A stretch of DNA of 29,066 nt. It comes from Actinomycetota bacterium (lineage in GTDB: Bacteria > Actinomycetota > Actinomycetes > Nanopelagicales > Nanopelagicaceae). The stretch covers positions 1 through 29,066 of the forward strand of contig JAQCAO010000004.1 of assembly GCA_027731885.1 (NCBI GenBank), in the 5' to 3' direction. Each line of letters begins with the position of its first letter. Positions within the stretch are counted from its first letter, which is position 1. The position numbers and the translations under genes are program-made. Below are positions 8,206 to 15,827 of the stretch, piece after piece. The notes below the pieces were generated by a model. That model searched no databases. It had not been told where the DNA came from and saw only the letters and a program-made list of their open reading frames with translations.

Positions 8206-9018
8206 ATGAATACACTTCCTACCGCCATTGATCCCCGTGGGCTCTTCACGCCCAACTCAGTCACGTGGCGGATACATTCTGATCCAGCTATGGCGGTCGG
8301 TGGAATTAGGGCTCTCTTACAACAAGCACTACACCCTGATGCCATGGATGGAGTAGCGAAGAACTCTAATTTTCGGGAAGATGCTTGGGGCAGGCTGCAA
8401 CGCACTGGTGACTACGTATCAACGCTTACCTTTGGCAGCAGCGAAGAAGCTTTCGCTTTGGCGGCGCGGGTTAGAAAAATCCATACTTCACTAGGTCTCG
8501 ATGATCCACACTTACTGCTTTGGGTACATATGTCGATGGTCGATTCATTTTTGGATGTGGCGATTCGATCAGGCATGGCGATAGATAAAGCAGAGGCAGA
8601 TCAATACGTATCCGAAATGGTTCTCTTTGCCCAATTAGTCGGCATCGCCACCGAGAAAGTACCTGCAACAGTTAGCCAAATGGAAAAATATTTCACTGAT
8701 ATTTCTCCCGAACTTCGCGCATCGGAAGATGCAAAACGTGCCGCGCTCTTCTTAACGATTCCCCCGCTTCCGACAGCGGTTCGCTTTGCAACACCTGCAG
8801 CACCGGCCTGGGCATCACTAGCTCTGTTAGCAGGTAGTTCTCTGCCTTCCTGGGCGCGCTCACTTTATGGAACAACTCAACTGCCGGGGCAGATTATCGC
8901 AACCGATTTCTCACTCAAAGCGATTAGATCTGCAATTGGCGTAATCCCTGATGCAATTCTTGCACCGCCGATTTATAAGGAAGCGATGAAACGTTGGGAT
9001 TTGGTGAGCTATAAATGA
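8206..9018 (+). CDS. MpaB-family oxygenase (DUF2236)
   Basis: This 270-residue protein matches the DUF2236 domain shared by fungal MpaB and bacterial latex-clearing (Lcp) oxygenases. Visible signatures are SVTWRIHSDPAMAVGGIRALLQQALHP (about residues 19-45, with the conserved histidine before proline), FREDAWGRLQRTGDY, TFGSSEEA.A.AARVRKIH, and DPHLLLWVHMSMVDSFL. Lcp-type members bind heme b and cleave carbon-carbon double bonds, but the substrate of the common actinobacterial members is unknown. No signal peptide or clear membrane helix is seen, suggesting a cytosolic or peripheral protein. It overlaps the ParA-like gene by ATGA. Confidence 0.87.
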   Translation: MNTLPTAIDPRGLFTPNSVTWRIHSDPAMAVGGIRALLQQALHPDAMDGVAKNSNFREDAWGRLQRTGDYVSTLTFGSSEEAFALAARVRKIHTSLGLDDPHLLLWVHMSMVDSFLDVAIRSGMAIDKAEADQYVSEMVLFAQLVGIATEKVPATVSQMEKYFTDISPELRASEDAKRAALFLTIPPLPTAVRFATPAAPAWASLALLAGSSLPSWARSLYGTTQLPGQIIATDFSLKAIRSAIGVIPDAILAPPIYKEAMKRWDLVSYK

Positions 9019-9680
9019 AGATAATTGCGATTGCCAGTCCAGCTGGGGGAGTCGGTAAAACAACTCTCGCTCACGCAATCTCGGTTGCCGCTGTCGAATT
9101 CGGTAAGAAAACTCTGCTTATCGATCTAGATCCAGCTGGGTCACTAACCTTTCGACTGGGATTAGAGAATCCTCGCTCGACTATTGCTGATTATTTAACT
9201 GGGAAATCAATTAGCAGTGAGAATTTAAATTTGACCGCAGAAAGATTTGCATTTATCGCCGCGGATTCTCGCTTAACTACCGATATCAATAGCGATGCGC
9301 TTTACGTTTTTCTAAATGATCTACCAGAGCCTTTTGATCTGGTAGTCCTAGATGTAGCTCCCTCGCTAACTCAGTCATTGAAGCTGGCTCTCTCTGTAGC
9401 CGACCATATATTCACACCGGTTGATGGTTCGCTGCATTCTTTGCGCGCTCTCTTTCAATTGCGCGCTCTCACCGAGATAAAAGCAACCGCTATCGCTGTT
9501 GGCGAAGTGTCAGGTGAAGAATTTGCACCAACTCTGGATGTCTCATTGATCCGCTCGAGTGAGATCGACGGGTTAATTACAGGAACTCTCTCAGCGCTAA
9601 CTGTGGACAAGGCCAGCGAGGTCGCCGAGAGTTATAGAAGTGCCACCTACTCTATTTTGGAGATATTAGGACTGGAATAA
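9015..9680 (+). CDS. ParA/MinD-like ATPase (Rv3213c type)
   Basis: This 221-residue ATPase carries the deviant Walker A PAGGVGKTT (residues 9-17), the Walker A' region LLIDLDPAGSLTFRLGL, and a Walker B strand LVVLDVAPSL. It is short and no parB-like gene lies nearby, so it is an orphan ParA rather than the chromosomal Soj. In M. tuberculosis a similar gene (Rv3213c) lies near the DEAD helicase rhlE, as here. Its role (positioning a cargo or a membrane complex) is not known. The start overlaps the MpaB gene by 4 bases. The gene converges on the helicase gene with only 7 bases between stops. Confidence 0.87.
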   Translation: MKIIAIASPAGGVGKTTLAHAISVAAVEFGKKTLLIDLDPAGSLTFRLGLENPRSTIADYLTGKSISSENLNLTAERFAFIAADSRLTTDINSDALYVFLNDLPEPFDLVVLDVAPSLTQSLKLALSVADHIFTPVDGSLHSLRALFQLRALTEIKATAIAVGEVSGEEFAPTLDVSLIRSSEIDGLITGTLSALTVDKASEVAESYRSATYSILEILGLE

Positions 9681-9681
9681 T

Positions 9682-9712
9682 TCGCCTTTAAGAAGTGAAC
9701 TTCTTAGTGCGA
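9682..9712. terminator. Bidirectional hairpin between convergent ParA-like and helicase genes
   Basis: A perfect 7-bp stem, TAAGAAG (9689-9695) and CTTCTTA (9700-9706), closes a TGAA loop. Outer TCGC (9682-9685) can pair with GCGA (9709-9712) across a small internal loop. It spans the short gap and the last codons of the helicase gene, where a terminator shared by both strands would be expected. There is no long T tract, so termination strength is uncertain. Confidence 0.45.
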
Positions 9713-11016
9713 GTTCTGTTACGAGCTGTGCGCTCAACTGCAGGTTTACTTACTTTTGTAACTGGTTGGCTCTTCTCTGATTTGGCGACAGTCTTGGCTT
9801 TAGTAATTCTGCCATTTGAGCCAGTTGGAATATTTAAAGTCTGATAGAGATGTTCGGAGGAAGAGTAAGTCTCTTCTGGTTCGCCCAGACCTAACTGCAA
9901 GGCAGTATCAATCATTTTCCAGCGCGCCAAATCGTCCCAATCCACGAATGTGACAGAAATACCATCAGCGCCGGCGCGCGCCGTGCGACCGATACGGTGA
10001 ACATAAGTTTTCTCATCTTCTGGACACTGGTAATTAATTACGTGAGTGATACCGTCGATATCAATTCCGCGGGCGGCAACATCGGTTGCAACAAGCACAT
10101 CCGATTTTCCAGCTTTAAAATCATTAAGCGCCTTTTCTCGAGCACTTTGCCCTAAATCGCCGTGAATTGAGGCGGCACGGAAACCACGTTCCAAAAGATC
10201 ATCAGAAGTCTTCTGGCAAGTTCTTTTGGTGCGGCAGAAGACAATTGTTGGCCCTCTGCCATCTGCCTGCAAAATACGAGCAAGCATCTCAATTTTATCT
10301 AGTGCGTGCGCGCGCAAGACGTGTTGCTTAATGCGAGAGACAACTGCGCCTTCATCTTCATTATCCTGAGTTCGGATGTGAATAGGTTGATTCATGAAGC
10401 GACGCGCCAAAGCGATGATATCTCCGGGCATAGTCGCCGAAAAGAGCATTGTTTGCGCCCGATTAGGGGTGCTGGTAAAGATTTTTTCTACATCTGGCAA
10501 AAAACCTAGATCAAGCATCTCATCTGCTTCATCTAACACAACACGTGATACTTCCTTTAACTTCAATTGACCTTGCCGGTAGAGATCAAGTAAACGCCCA
10601 GGTGTTCCAACAACAATTTCTACTCCGTTAGCAAGAGCATCTATTTGTGGTTCAAATGCTCTACCGCCATAGACAGCGAGAGTTCGAATTCCTCGGTTTC
10701 CCGTTAATTCATCAATATCTTTTGTTACTTGTACACAGAGTTCTCGGGTGGGTACGACAACTAAAACTTGTGGCAAACCTTTCGCGACTAGATCTTTCCA
10801 CTCAGAATCAAGCGGCGCTATTACTCGCTCAATAACAGGAATGCCAAAGGCTAGGGTCTTACCCGTACCGGTTTTAGCCTGGCCAATTACATCCCCATCA
10901 CCAAGAGCAATTGGTAGAACCATCTCTTGAATTGGAAAGGGGGATATAAAGCCATGTTCTGCTAACGCGGCTTGAGTTTCCGGGCGAAGGGGAAGATCTG
11001 CGAAAGTAATCGACAC
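9688..11016 (-). CDS. DEAD-box RNA helicase (RhlE-like)
   Basis: This 442-residue ATP-dependent RNA helicase unwinds RNA duplexes in RNA decay or ribosome assembly. The motifs are complete: Q motif (F.SPFPIQ, about 25-30), I AKTGTGKT (47-54), Ia PTRELC, Ib TPGRLL, II DEAD (162-165), III SAT (193-195), V ARGIDIDG and VI HRIGRTAR. A basic, lysine/arginine-rich tail (about 405-442) likely binds RNA. The start is GTG at 11016, directly after the stop of the DUF3107 gene (TAA then GTG, no gap), so translation is probably coupled. The pairing with DUF3107 and TetR genes matches the M. tuberculosis Rv3208-Rv3211 region. Confidence 0.95.
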   Translation of the reverse strand: MSITFADLPLRPETQAALAEHGFISPFPIQEMVLPIALGDGDVIGQAKTGTGKTLAFGIPVIERVIAPLDSEWKDLVAKGLPQVLVVVPTRELCVQVTKDIDELTGNRGIRTLAVYGGRAFEPQIDALANGVEIVVGTPGRLLDLYRQGQLKLKEVSRVVLDEADEMLDLGFLPDVEKIFTSTPNRAQTMLFSATMPGDIIALARRFMNQPIHIRTQDNEDEGAVVSRIKQHVLRAHALDKIEMLARILQADGRGPTIVFCRTKRTCQKTSDDLLERGFRAASIHGDLGQSAREKALNDFKAGKSDVLVATDVAARGIDIDGITHVINYQCPEDEKTYVHRIGRTARAGADGISVTFVDWDDLARWKMIDTALQLGLGEPEETYSSSEHLYQTLNIPTGSNGRITKAKTVAKSEKSQPVTKVSKPAVERTARNRTRTKKFTS

Positions 11017-11274
11017 TTAAACTGCGCCGAAACCAACGCGGCGATCGGCGGCGACCCCTATGTCGACGAAACCGATCTTCTCTGCGGCGACAACAATTTC
11101 GTGGCCGCGGATATCTTGCAATGAAAGCGTTGTCTTGGCAGCTATTGCAGCAGCAACTGCCGATTTCACATCCGCCACCGATGAATTTGTCTCAAAGGCA
11201 AGTTCGCCAGAGATATTGGTTATTGCGATGCGGACGTGTGTGCTTTGTGCGGCATCAGATTTCTTTGTGCTCAT
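11017..11274 (-). CDS. DUF3107 protein (TB9.4/Rv3208A type)
   Basis: This 85-residue protein matches actinobacterial DUF3107: HVRIAITNISGELAFETNSS at residues 13-32, an alanine-rich helix (KSAVAAAIAA), and the C-terminal EIVVAAEKIGFVDIG...RRVGFG. The function is unknown. The fold looks like a small alpha/beta domain with no catalytic motif. It abuts the helicase gene with no spacer, and a leaderless-type promoter precedes its ATG, so it appears to head a two-gene transcript. Confidence 0.85.
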   Translation of the reverse strand: MSTKKSDAAQSTHVRIAITNISGELAFETNSSVADVKSAVAAAIAAKTTLSLQDIRGHEIVVAAEKIGFVDIGVAADRRVGFGAV

Positions 11275-11286
11275 ATGACTATCCTA
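11275..11286 (-). promoter_or_regulatory. Leaderless -10 element for the DUF3107-helicase transcript
   Basis: On the minus strand TAGGAT (11286-11281) ends 6 bases before the ATG at 11274, with no Shine-Dalgarno in between. This fits a SigA-type TANNNT -10 with transcription starting at the initiation codon. Confidence 0.5.
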
Positions 11287-11338
11287 TCGGCAAATCACGC
11301 GGGTGAATTCTCAAAATTAGCGCCTAAAAAAGTTGAAG

Positions 11339-11968
11339 TTACTGACTTCCTGAAAGAGGGAAGCCAGATATGCCTCTCCACATTAAGTTTTCAACTAATT
11401 CAACGGCCTGCTGACGAGTTAATTTGCTATCACGATCTAACCAGTGGCGCGCAGTTACTTGTGTGTATCCGATCAGACCGACGCCGAGCAACATGGCGAC
11501 CTCTTGGGGCAATCCTGTGTCATTCGAGATGATCGCGCTAACTGCCGCGGCACAATCGTAAGTCATGCGGTTTAACCGCTCACGAACTTGAGGCTCAACA
11601 TTCATATCACTCTCAAATAGCAGGCGGAACGCTTCTCCCTCATTTTCAATGAATGCAAAGTAGGCAACCACGGTGGCGTGTACTCGCATCGAGTTGTCGG
11701 GGGTTGAAGAGATTGCTTTCTGTAATTCGAAAACAAGCGAATCGATATGTAAATCCAGAACAGCTAAATAGAGATCTAGCTTGGAAGGAAAGTGTTGGTA
11801 GAGAACAGGCTTACTTACATTGGCTCGATCAGCAATTTCATCCATCGCAGCGGAGTGGTAACCAGCGGCGGTAAATACTTCAAGAGCGGCGTTCAGTAAA
11901 ATCGCACGGCGTTCATCACGCGGTAGACGCGCCTTATCGCCTTTAGCGTTGGTATCTAAGGTAGTCAT
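11339..11968 (-). CDS. TetR-family transcriptional regulator (Rv3208 type)
   Basis: This 209-residue regulator has an N-terminal TetR DNA-binding domain: RRAILLNAALEVFTAAGYHSAAMDEIADRANVSKPVLYQHFPSKLDLYLAVL, about residues 18-70, with the helix-turn-helix at MDEIADRANVSKPVLYQHF. A helical ligand-binding domain follows. The frame is open upstream, but I start at ATG 11968: the extra 31 codons are unlike the family and a leaderless-type -10 sits 7 bases before this ATG. It is divergent from moeZ and lies upstream of DUF3107 and the helicase gene in the same direction. The ligand is unknown; autoregulation is plausible. Confidence 0.9.
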   Translation of the reverse strand: MTTLDTNAKGDKARLPRDERRAILLNAALEVFTAAGYHSAAMDEIADRANVSKPVLYQHFPSKLDLYLAVLDLHIDSLVFELQKAISSTPDNSMRVHATVVAYFAFIENEGEAFRLLFESDMNVEPQVRERLNRMTYDCAAAVSAIISNDTGLPQEVAMLLGVGLIGYTQVTARHWLDRDSKLTRQQAVELVENLMWRGISGFPLSGSQ

Positions 11969-11981
11969 TGTCCATATCGTA
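11969..11981 (-). promoter_or_regulatory. Leaderless -10 element for the TetR gene
   Basis: On the minus strand TACGAT (11981-11976) ends 7 bases before ATG 11968, with no Shine-Dalgarno. It supports this ATG over the longer upstream frame. Confidence 0.5.
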
Positions 11982-12052
11982 GAGGTAATACTCGTAATAA
12001 TGAAAGAACGATTGCAGGTGAGAACCATTTGCAGCCTAAAGAGATAATCAAA

Positions 12053-12088
12053 TTGGCGCACAACCTATGGCTACGGCAGAATAGCGCT
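12053..12088 (+). promoter_or_regulatory. Promoter for moeZ, leaderless type
   Basis: TTGGCG (12053-12058), an 18-base spacer, and CAGAAT (12077-12082) ending 6 bases before ATG 12089 resemble a weak SigA promoter with a leaderless start. The rest of the 120-base TetR-moeZ gap shows a direct repeat GTAATA (GTAATA-CTC-GTAATA, 11985-11999) but no convincing palindromic operator. Confidence 0.42.
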
Positions 12089-13285
12089 ATGACAAGTTCA
12101 CCCTTAAAACCTCCAGCGCTAGTTTCGCCTGGACCCGCGCTGACAGTTGATGAGGTTCGTCGCTATAGCCGCCATTTAATTATTCCTGATGTAGCGATGG
12201 CGGGTCAGCAGCGATTGATGAATGCAAAAGTTTTATGCGTAGGTGCTGGTGGGTTAGGTTCGCCAGCTCTTATGTATCTGGCAGCAGCTGGGGTAGGAAC
12301 GTTAGGAATAGTGGAATTTGATACCGTCGATGAATCAAATTTACAACGTCAAATAATTCACGGTCAGAGCGATATCGGCAAGAGTAAAGCCCAATCAGCA
12401 AAGGCGAAAATTTCTGAGATAAATCCCTTTGTGCAGGTCATAACTCACGAAGTTCGACTTGATAATTCCAATGTAAAAGAGATTTTCTCGCAATATGACA
12501 TCATTGTCGACGGAACCGATAACTTCGCGACTCGCTATCTGGTAAACGATGCTTGCGTTCTACTTAAGAAGCCTTACGTTTGGGGATCTATCTATCGATT
12601 TGATGGACAAGCCAGTGTTTTCTGGGCTGAGTATGGACCTTGCTATCGCTGCCTTTACCCAGAACCACCCCCTCCTGGAATGGTGCCAAGCTGTGCAGAA
12701 GGTGGAGTACTCGGAGTTCTTTGCGCAACGATCGGGTCGATTCAAACTACAGAGGCTATAAAGGTTATTACCGGTGTTGGAGAGCCAATCATTGGATCAT
12801 TGATGATCTATGACGCCTTAGAAATGTCACTCAGAAAGATAAAAGTTCGTAAAGATCCAAATTGTCCATTGTGTGGCGATAATCCAACACAAAAGGATTT
12901 GCTTCCAGATTATGAAGCTTTTTGTGGCGTTCTCTCCGATGCTGCTGAGGTCGCCGTTAAGGATTCGACAATTTCAGTAACTGAACTAGCAAGCAAGATT
13001 TCCACTAATGATGATTTCTATCTTGTAGATGTTCGCGAACCAAGTGAATTTGAAATTGTTCGCATACCTGGGTCTCATCTAATTCCTAAGCAAGGATTCT
13101 TAGATGGAACGGTGCTAGCAACTCTGCCGCAAGATAAGCCAATTATTCTGCACTGTAAGAGCGGCGTTCGTTCTGCTGAATGTTTGGCAATTCTGAAGGG
13201 CGCTGGATTTGCTGATGCAACTCATGTCGCTGGTGGAGTAATTGCTTGGGCGAAACAGATAGATACCTCTCTACCGGTTTATTGA
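12089..13285 (+). CDS. moeZ: MoeZ-type adenylyltransferase/sulfurtransferase (E1 domain + rhodanese)
   Basis: This 398-residue enzyme adenylates and thiocarboxylates the C-terminus of ubiquitin-like sulfur carriers, as M. tuberculosis MoeZ does for MoaD (molybdopterin) and CysO (cysteine). The ThiF/MoeB domain (about 20-260) has the nucleotide loop VGAGGLGS (51-58), the zinc cysteines C185/C188 and C259/C262, and the active-site region with C202 in SCAEGG. A C-terminal rhodanese domain (about 295-398) has the sulfur-accepting cysteine C356 in HCKSGVRS. ATG 12089 is chosen over an upstream in-frame TTG at 12029 because of the promoter geometry and the family N-terminus. The stop overlaps mshB by one base (TGATG), so both are one transcript. 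No carrier gene is nearby. Confidence 0.92.
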   Translation: MTSSPLKPPALVSPGPALTVDEVRRYSRHLIIPDVAMAGQQRLMNAKVLCVGAGGLGSPALMYLAAAGVGTLGIVEFDTVDESNLQRQIIHGQSDIGKSKAQSAKAKISEINPFVQVITHEVRLDNSNVKEIFSQYDIIVDGTDNFATRYLVNDACVLLKKPYVWGSIYRFDGQASVFWAEYGPCYRCLYPEPPPPGMVPSCAEGGVLGVLCATIGSIQTTEAIKVITGVGEPIIGSLMIYDALEMSLRKIKVRKDPNCPLCGDNPTQKDLLPDYEAFCGVLSDAAEVAVKDSTISVTELASKISTNDDFYLVDVREPSEFEIVRIPGSHLIPKQGFLDGTVLATLPQDKPIILHCKSGVRSAECLAILKGAGFADATHVAGGVIAWAKQIDTSLPVY

Positions 13286-14151
13286 TGCGCGATTCTTATC
13301 AAGGTTGCCGTGTGCTGCTCGTACATGCGCATCCAGATGACGAGACTATAAATAACGGCGCAACCATGGCTCTTTATGCCGCACTCGGTGCGCAAGTAAC
13401 CGTGGTTACCTGCACTCGAGGTGAAGAAGGAGAAATCCTAACCCCAGAGCTATCTCACTTAGCCAGTAACGCCACAGATGGACTCGGTGATCACCGTGAA
13501 ACTGAACTAGCTAACGCTATGAAATCTCTGGGGGTCAGCGATTTCCGTTTTTTGGGAGAAGGTGAAGTCAGGTATCGCGATAGCGGGATGATGGGAATGC
13601 CAGCGAACGAGAGACCAGATGTCTTTTGGCAGGCCGATATTGAAATAGCTTCCGATTATTTACTTTCGGTTATCGATGAGGTAAAGCCACAAGTTTTAAT
13701 CACTTACGATGAAATTGGAGGATATGGGCACCCCGATCACATACAAGCCCATCGCGTTGCGATGCGAGCGAGTGAAAAATCAAATTGGCAGATACAGAAA
13801 ATATATTGGAACACCATGCCTAAATCTGTGTTGGCGGACAGCATGGCAAAGATGAAAGAGTTGGGATCCGACTTCTTTGGAGCAGATAACGTAGACGATC
13901 TGCCTTTTGCTAAAGATGATTCTTTTGTAACAACCCTCATCGATGGAAATGCATTCGTAGATTCGAAGATGGAGGCGATGAAAGCCCATCACACTCAGAT
14001 TTCTCTCGATGGACCATTCTTTGCACTATCAAATAATCTAGGCCTCCAAGTTTGGGGCCATGAGTACTACACGCTAGTTAAGGGCGACAAGTGCGCACCA
14101 TTTGATATCAATGGGCGAGAATCTGATTTATTTGCGGGAGTTAATCCCTAA
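13285..14151 (+). CDS. mshB: Mycothiol-pathway deacetylase (MshB/PIG-L family)
   Basis: This 288-residue zinc-dependent deacetylase acts in the second deacetylation step of mycothiol synthesis: GlcNAc-inositol to GlcN-inositol plus acetate. The PIG-L/LmbE motifs are present: AHPDDE (residues 15-20, ligands H16 and D19) and GGYGHPDHIQAH, with H152 as the expected third ligand. The paralogue Mca (mycothiol-conjugate amidase) shares these motifs. MshB is preferred because the next gene is a DUF6113 protein, the same pair as Rv1170-Rv1171 in M. tuberculosis. The start shares one base with the moeZ stop; the longer in-frame extension to 13246 lies inside moeZ and is rejected. It is a cytosolic enzyme. 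Confidence 0.85.
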   Translation: MRDSYQGCRVLLVHAHPDDETINNGATMALYAALGAQVTVVTCTRGEEGEILTPELSHLASNATDGLGDHRETELANAMKSLGVSDFRFLGEGEVRYRDSGMMGMPANERPDVFWQADIEIASDYLLSVIDEVKPQVLITYDEIGGYGHPDHIQAHRVAMRASEKSNWQIQKIYWNTMPKSVLADSMAKMKELGSDFFGADNVDDLPFAKDDSFVTTLIDGNAFVDSKMEAMKAHHTQISLDGPFFALSNNLGLQVWGHEYYTLVKGDKCAPFDINGRESDLFAGVNP

Positions 14152-14466
14152 ATGAAAGTTATCGGTGCGCTTCTAGTTGGTTTAGGCAGCGGCGCAGCTG
14201 CAATATTTCTGCACCACTTTGCACCCCCTTTCGGAATCACCATCGCGACAGCAGGTACATTCGTTGCGATCTGGGCCGTTGGGCGCTCCTTTGGAAAACG
14301 TATTTATAAGTTGATCGCGGCTACTTCTTGGATAGCTATCTTTTGGCGTGGCGCATCCTTGGGAATCGGCAATGAGATATTTATTCAGGGTGACAGGCTA
14401 GGAAATACTTTTTTGATAACTTCCGTTATTGCTCTAATTATTGCCCTTGCACTACCCGCTAATTAA
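14152..14466 (+). CDS. DUF6113-like small membrane protein (Rv1171 type)
   Basis: This 104-residue protein consists of about three to four hydrophobic segments separated by short charged loops (SFGKRIYK, QGDRLGN). It has no enzymatic motif. Its ATG follows the mshB stop with no gap, and the mshB-DUF6113 pair is conserved in other Actinobacteria, so the family assignment rests partly on context. The stop overlaps the stop of convergent cysS within the palindrome TTAA. Confidence 0.75.
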   Translation: MKVIGALLVGLGSGAAAIFLHHFAPPFGITIATAGTFVAIWAVGRSFGKRIYKLIAATSWIAIFWRGASLGIGNEIFIQGDRLGNTFLITSVIALIIALALPAN

Positions 14467-15827
14467 CTCCAGCTCCAACTCTGTCCATCTGGACCATCAC
14501 TCACTGTGATTCCTGTATTTGCCAACAAATCACGTAGCCGATCGCTCTCCTTCCAATTCTTTGATTCCCTTGCTTGCTTACGGATTTGTAAGAGTTCGGC
14601 TTGGTCTGAGGTAAGCGGCCTGATCTCAATTGCTCGGCCTAGCTCTAAACCAAGCAGGGAATCTGCATAAAGAAATATTGAACGTTTCACTTCAGACCTA
14701 AGTGAGGAATCTTTCTCAACTGCGCGCAATCTCAATAGCGCCCGTGGCGTATCAAGATCCCTTGCAAAGGCCTTTGATACTTCTAGATCCTGTAACTGAT
14801 TTAACTCATCGCCCCAACTTGCCATATTGGTACGCCAACGCTTTAAAGTTAAGTTAGCTGCTTCAAGTCCTGCCCAGGTTAAATCCATTTGGGAGCGATA
14901 GCGATTCTCAAGTAAAGATAGGCGCAAGGCGAGGGGATCTAGCCCACGTTCCTCTAGATCCTTAACGAGCAGAACATTTCCTGCACTCTTGGACATCTTT
15001 CTTCCCTCAAAGAGTAAATGCTCGCCATGGACCCACATCTTTACCGCTTCATGGCCAACCATGGAATTTGATTGGGCGCGCTCATTTTCGTGATGGGGAA
15101 AACGTAGATCAATTCCGCCGATGTGAAGATCGATTCTCTCATCTAACAGCTCGAGTGACATAGCAGTACATTCGATATGCCATCCTGGAAAACCTCTACC
15201 CCAAGGTGAATCCCAAACCATTTCAGTACGGTTTCCGGCGTTCTTCCAGAGCGCCCAGTCGGCATGAAAACGTTTATCGCCTTCATCGCTATATTCAAAG
15301 CGATGACCTGGCTTTAAAGCATCTAACTTATTTCCACTAATTGCGCCATAACTTGGGAACGAGCGCGCATCAAAGTAGACCGTACCGAGTTCGGTCACAT
15401 AGGCATGTCCACTAGCGATCAACTTTAAAATAGTTTGCAACATTAAATCTATAGTTTCACTTGCCCGTGGGTAAGAGTCAGCCGGAAGGATATTTAATTT
15501 GGCTAAGTCCTGATGAAATTTCGCTTCATAATTTCTTGCAATCTCAAATGGATCCCTCTTCTCCAATTGCGCTTGCTTTAGCAATTTATCTTCCGCCTGA
15601 AAATCTTCGGACATATGCCCTACATCAGTGATATTTTGAATAAATCGAACCTGACGGCCTTCTATCTTTAGAGCTCGAACTATCAGATCGGCAAGTAGAA
15701 AGGTCCGCAAATTACCCACATGGGCATCGCGATAGACCGTTGGACCACAGCAGTAGATATTTATGGGGTTATCTTTAACGGACAACTCTTTTAGGCTACG
15801 AGCTAAAGTGTCATAGAGAGCAATCAT
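14463..15827 (-). CDS. cysS: Cysteinyl-tRNA synthetase
   Basis: This 454-residue class I synthetase charges tRNA-Cys with cysteine. It has the HIGH-type motif HVGN (36-39), KMSKS (277-281) and the zinc ligands C27, C220, H245 and E249 expected from the family. A C-terminal DALR/anticodon region ends in the typical GITVSDGPDGQSWSW. The TDVGHMSED segment after NITDV, where many enzymes read DVDDK, marks the TDVGH subtype. The mycothiol ligase MshC is a shorter relative with GITPYDATHLG and no anticodon-region tail; this protein has CCGPTVYRDAHVG and the full tail, so CysRS is preferred even though mshB is adjacent. Its start overlaps the upstream GNAT stop by ATGA. Confidence 0.88.
   Translation of the reverse strand: MIALYDTLARSLKELSVKDNPINIYCCGPTVYRDAHVGNLRTFLLADLIVRALKIEGRQVRFIQNITDVGHMSEDFQAEDKLLKQAQLEKRDPFEIARNYEAKFHQDLAKLNILPADSYPRASETIDLMLQTILKLIASGHAYVTELGTVYFDARSFPSYGAISGNKLDALKPGHRFEYSDEGDKRFHADWALWKNAGNRTEMVWDSPWGRGFPGWHIECTAMSLELLDERIDLHIGGIDLRFPHHENERAQSNSMVGHEAVKMWVHGEHLLFEGRKMSKSAGNVLLVKDLEERGLDPLALRLSLLENRYRSQMDLTWAGLEAANLTLKRWRTNMASWGDELNQLQDLEVSKAFARDLDTPRALLRLRAVEKDSSLRSEVKRSIFLYADSLLGLELGRAIEIRPLTSDQAELLQIRKQARESKNWKESDRLRDLLANTGITVSDGPDGQSWSWS

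Noticed and set aside
11985..11999. Direct repeat GTAATA-CTC-GTAATA upstream of the TetR gene as an operator
   Set aside because: TetR operators are palindromes and this is a short direct repeat; MtrA boxes use a different core and spacing. The evidence is too weak to call.
11969..12061. Longer TetR N-terminus (31 extra codons)
   Set aside because: The extra residues do not resemble the family, and the leaderless -10 supports ATG 11968.
14463..15827. Mycothiol ligase MshC instead of CysRS
   Set aside because: The protein has the CCGPTVY-HVGN N-terminus, full zinc ligands and the CysRS C-terminal tail, which MshC lacks.
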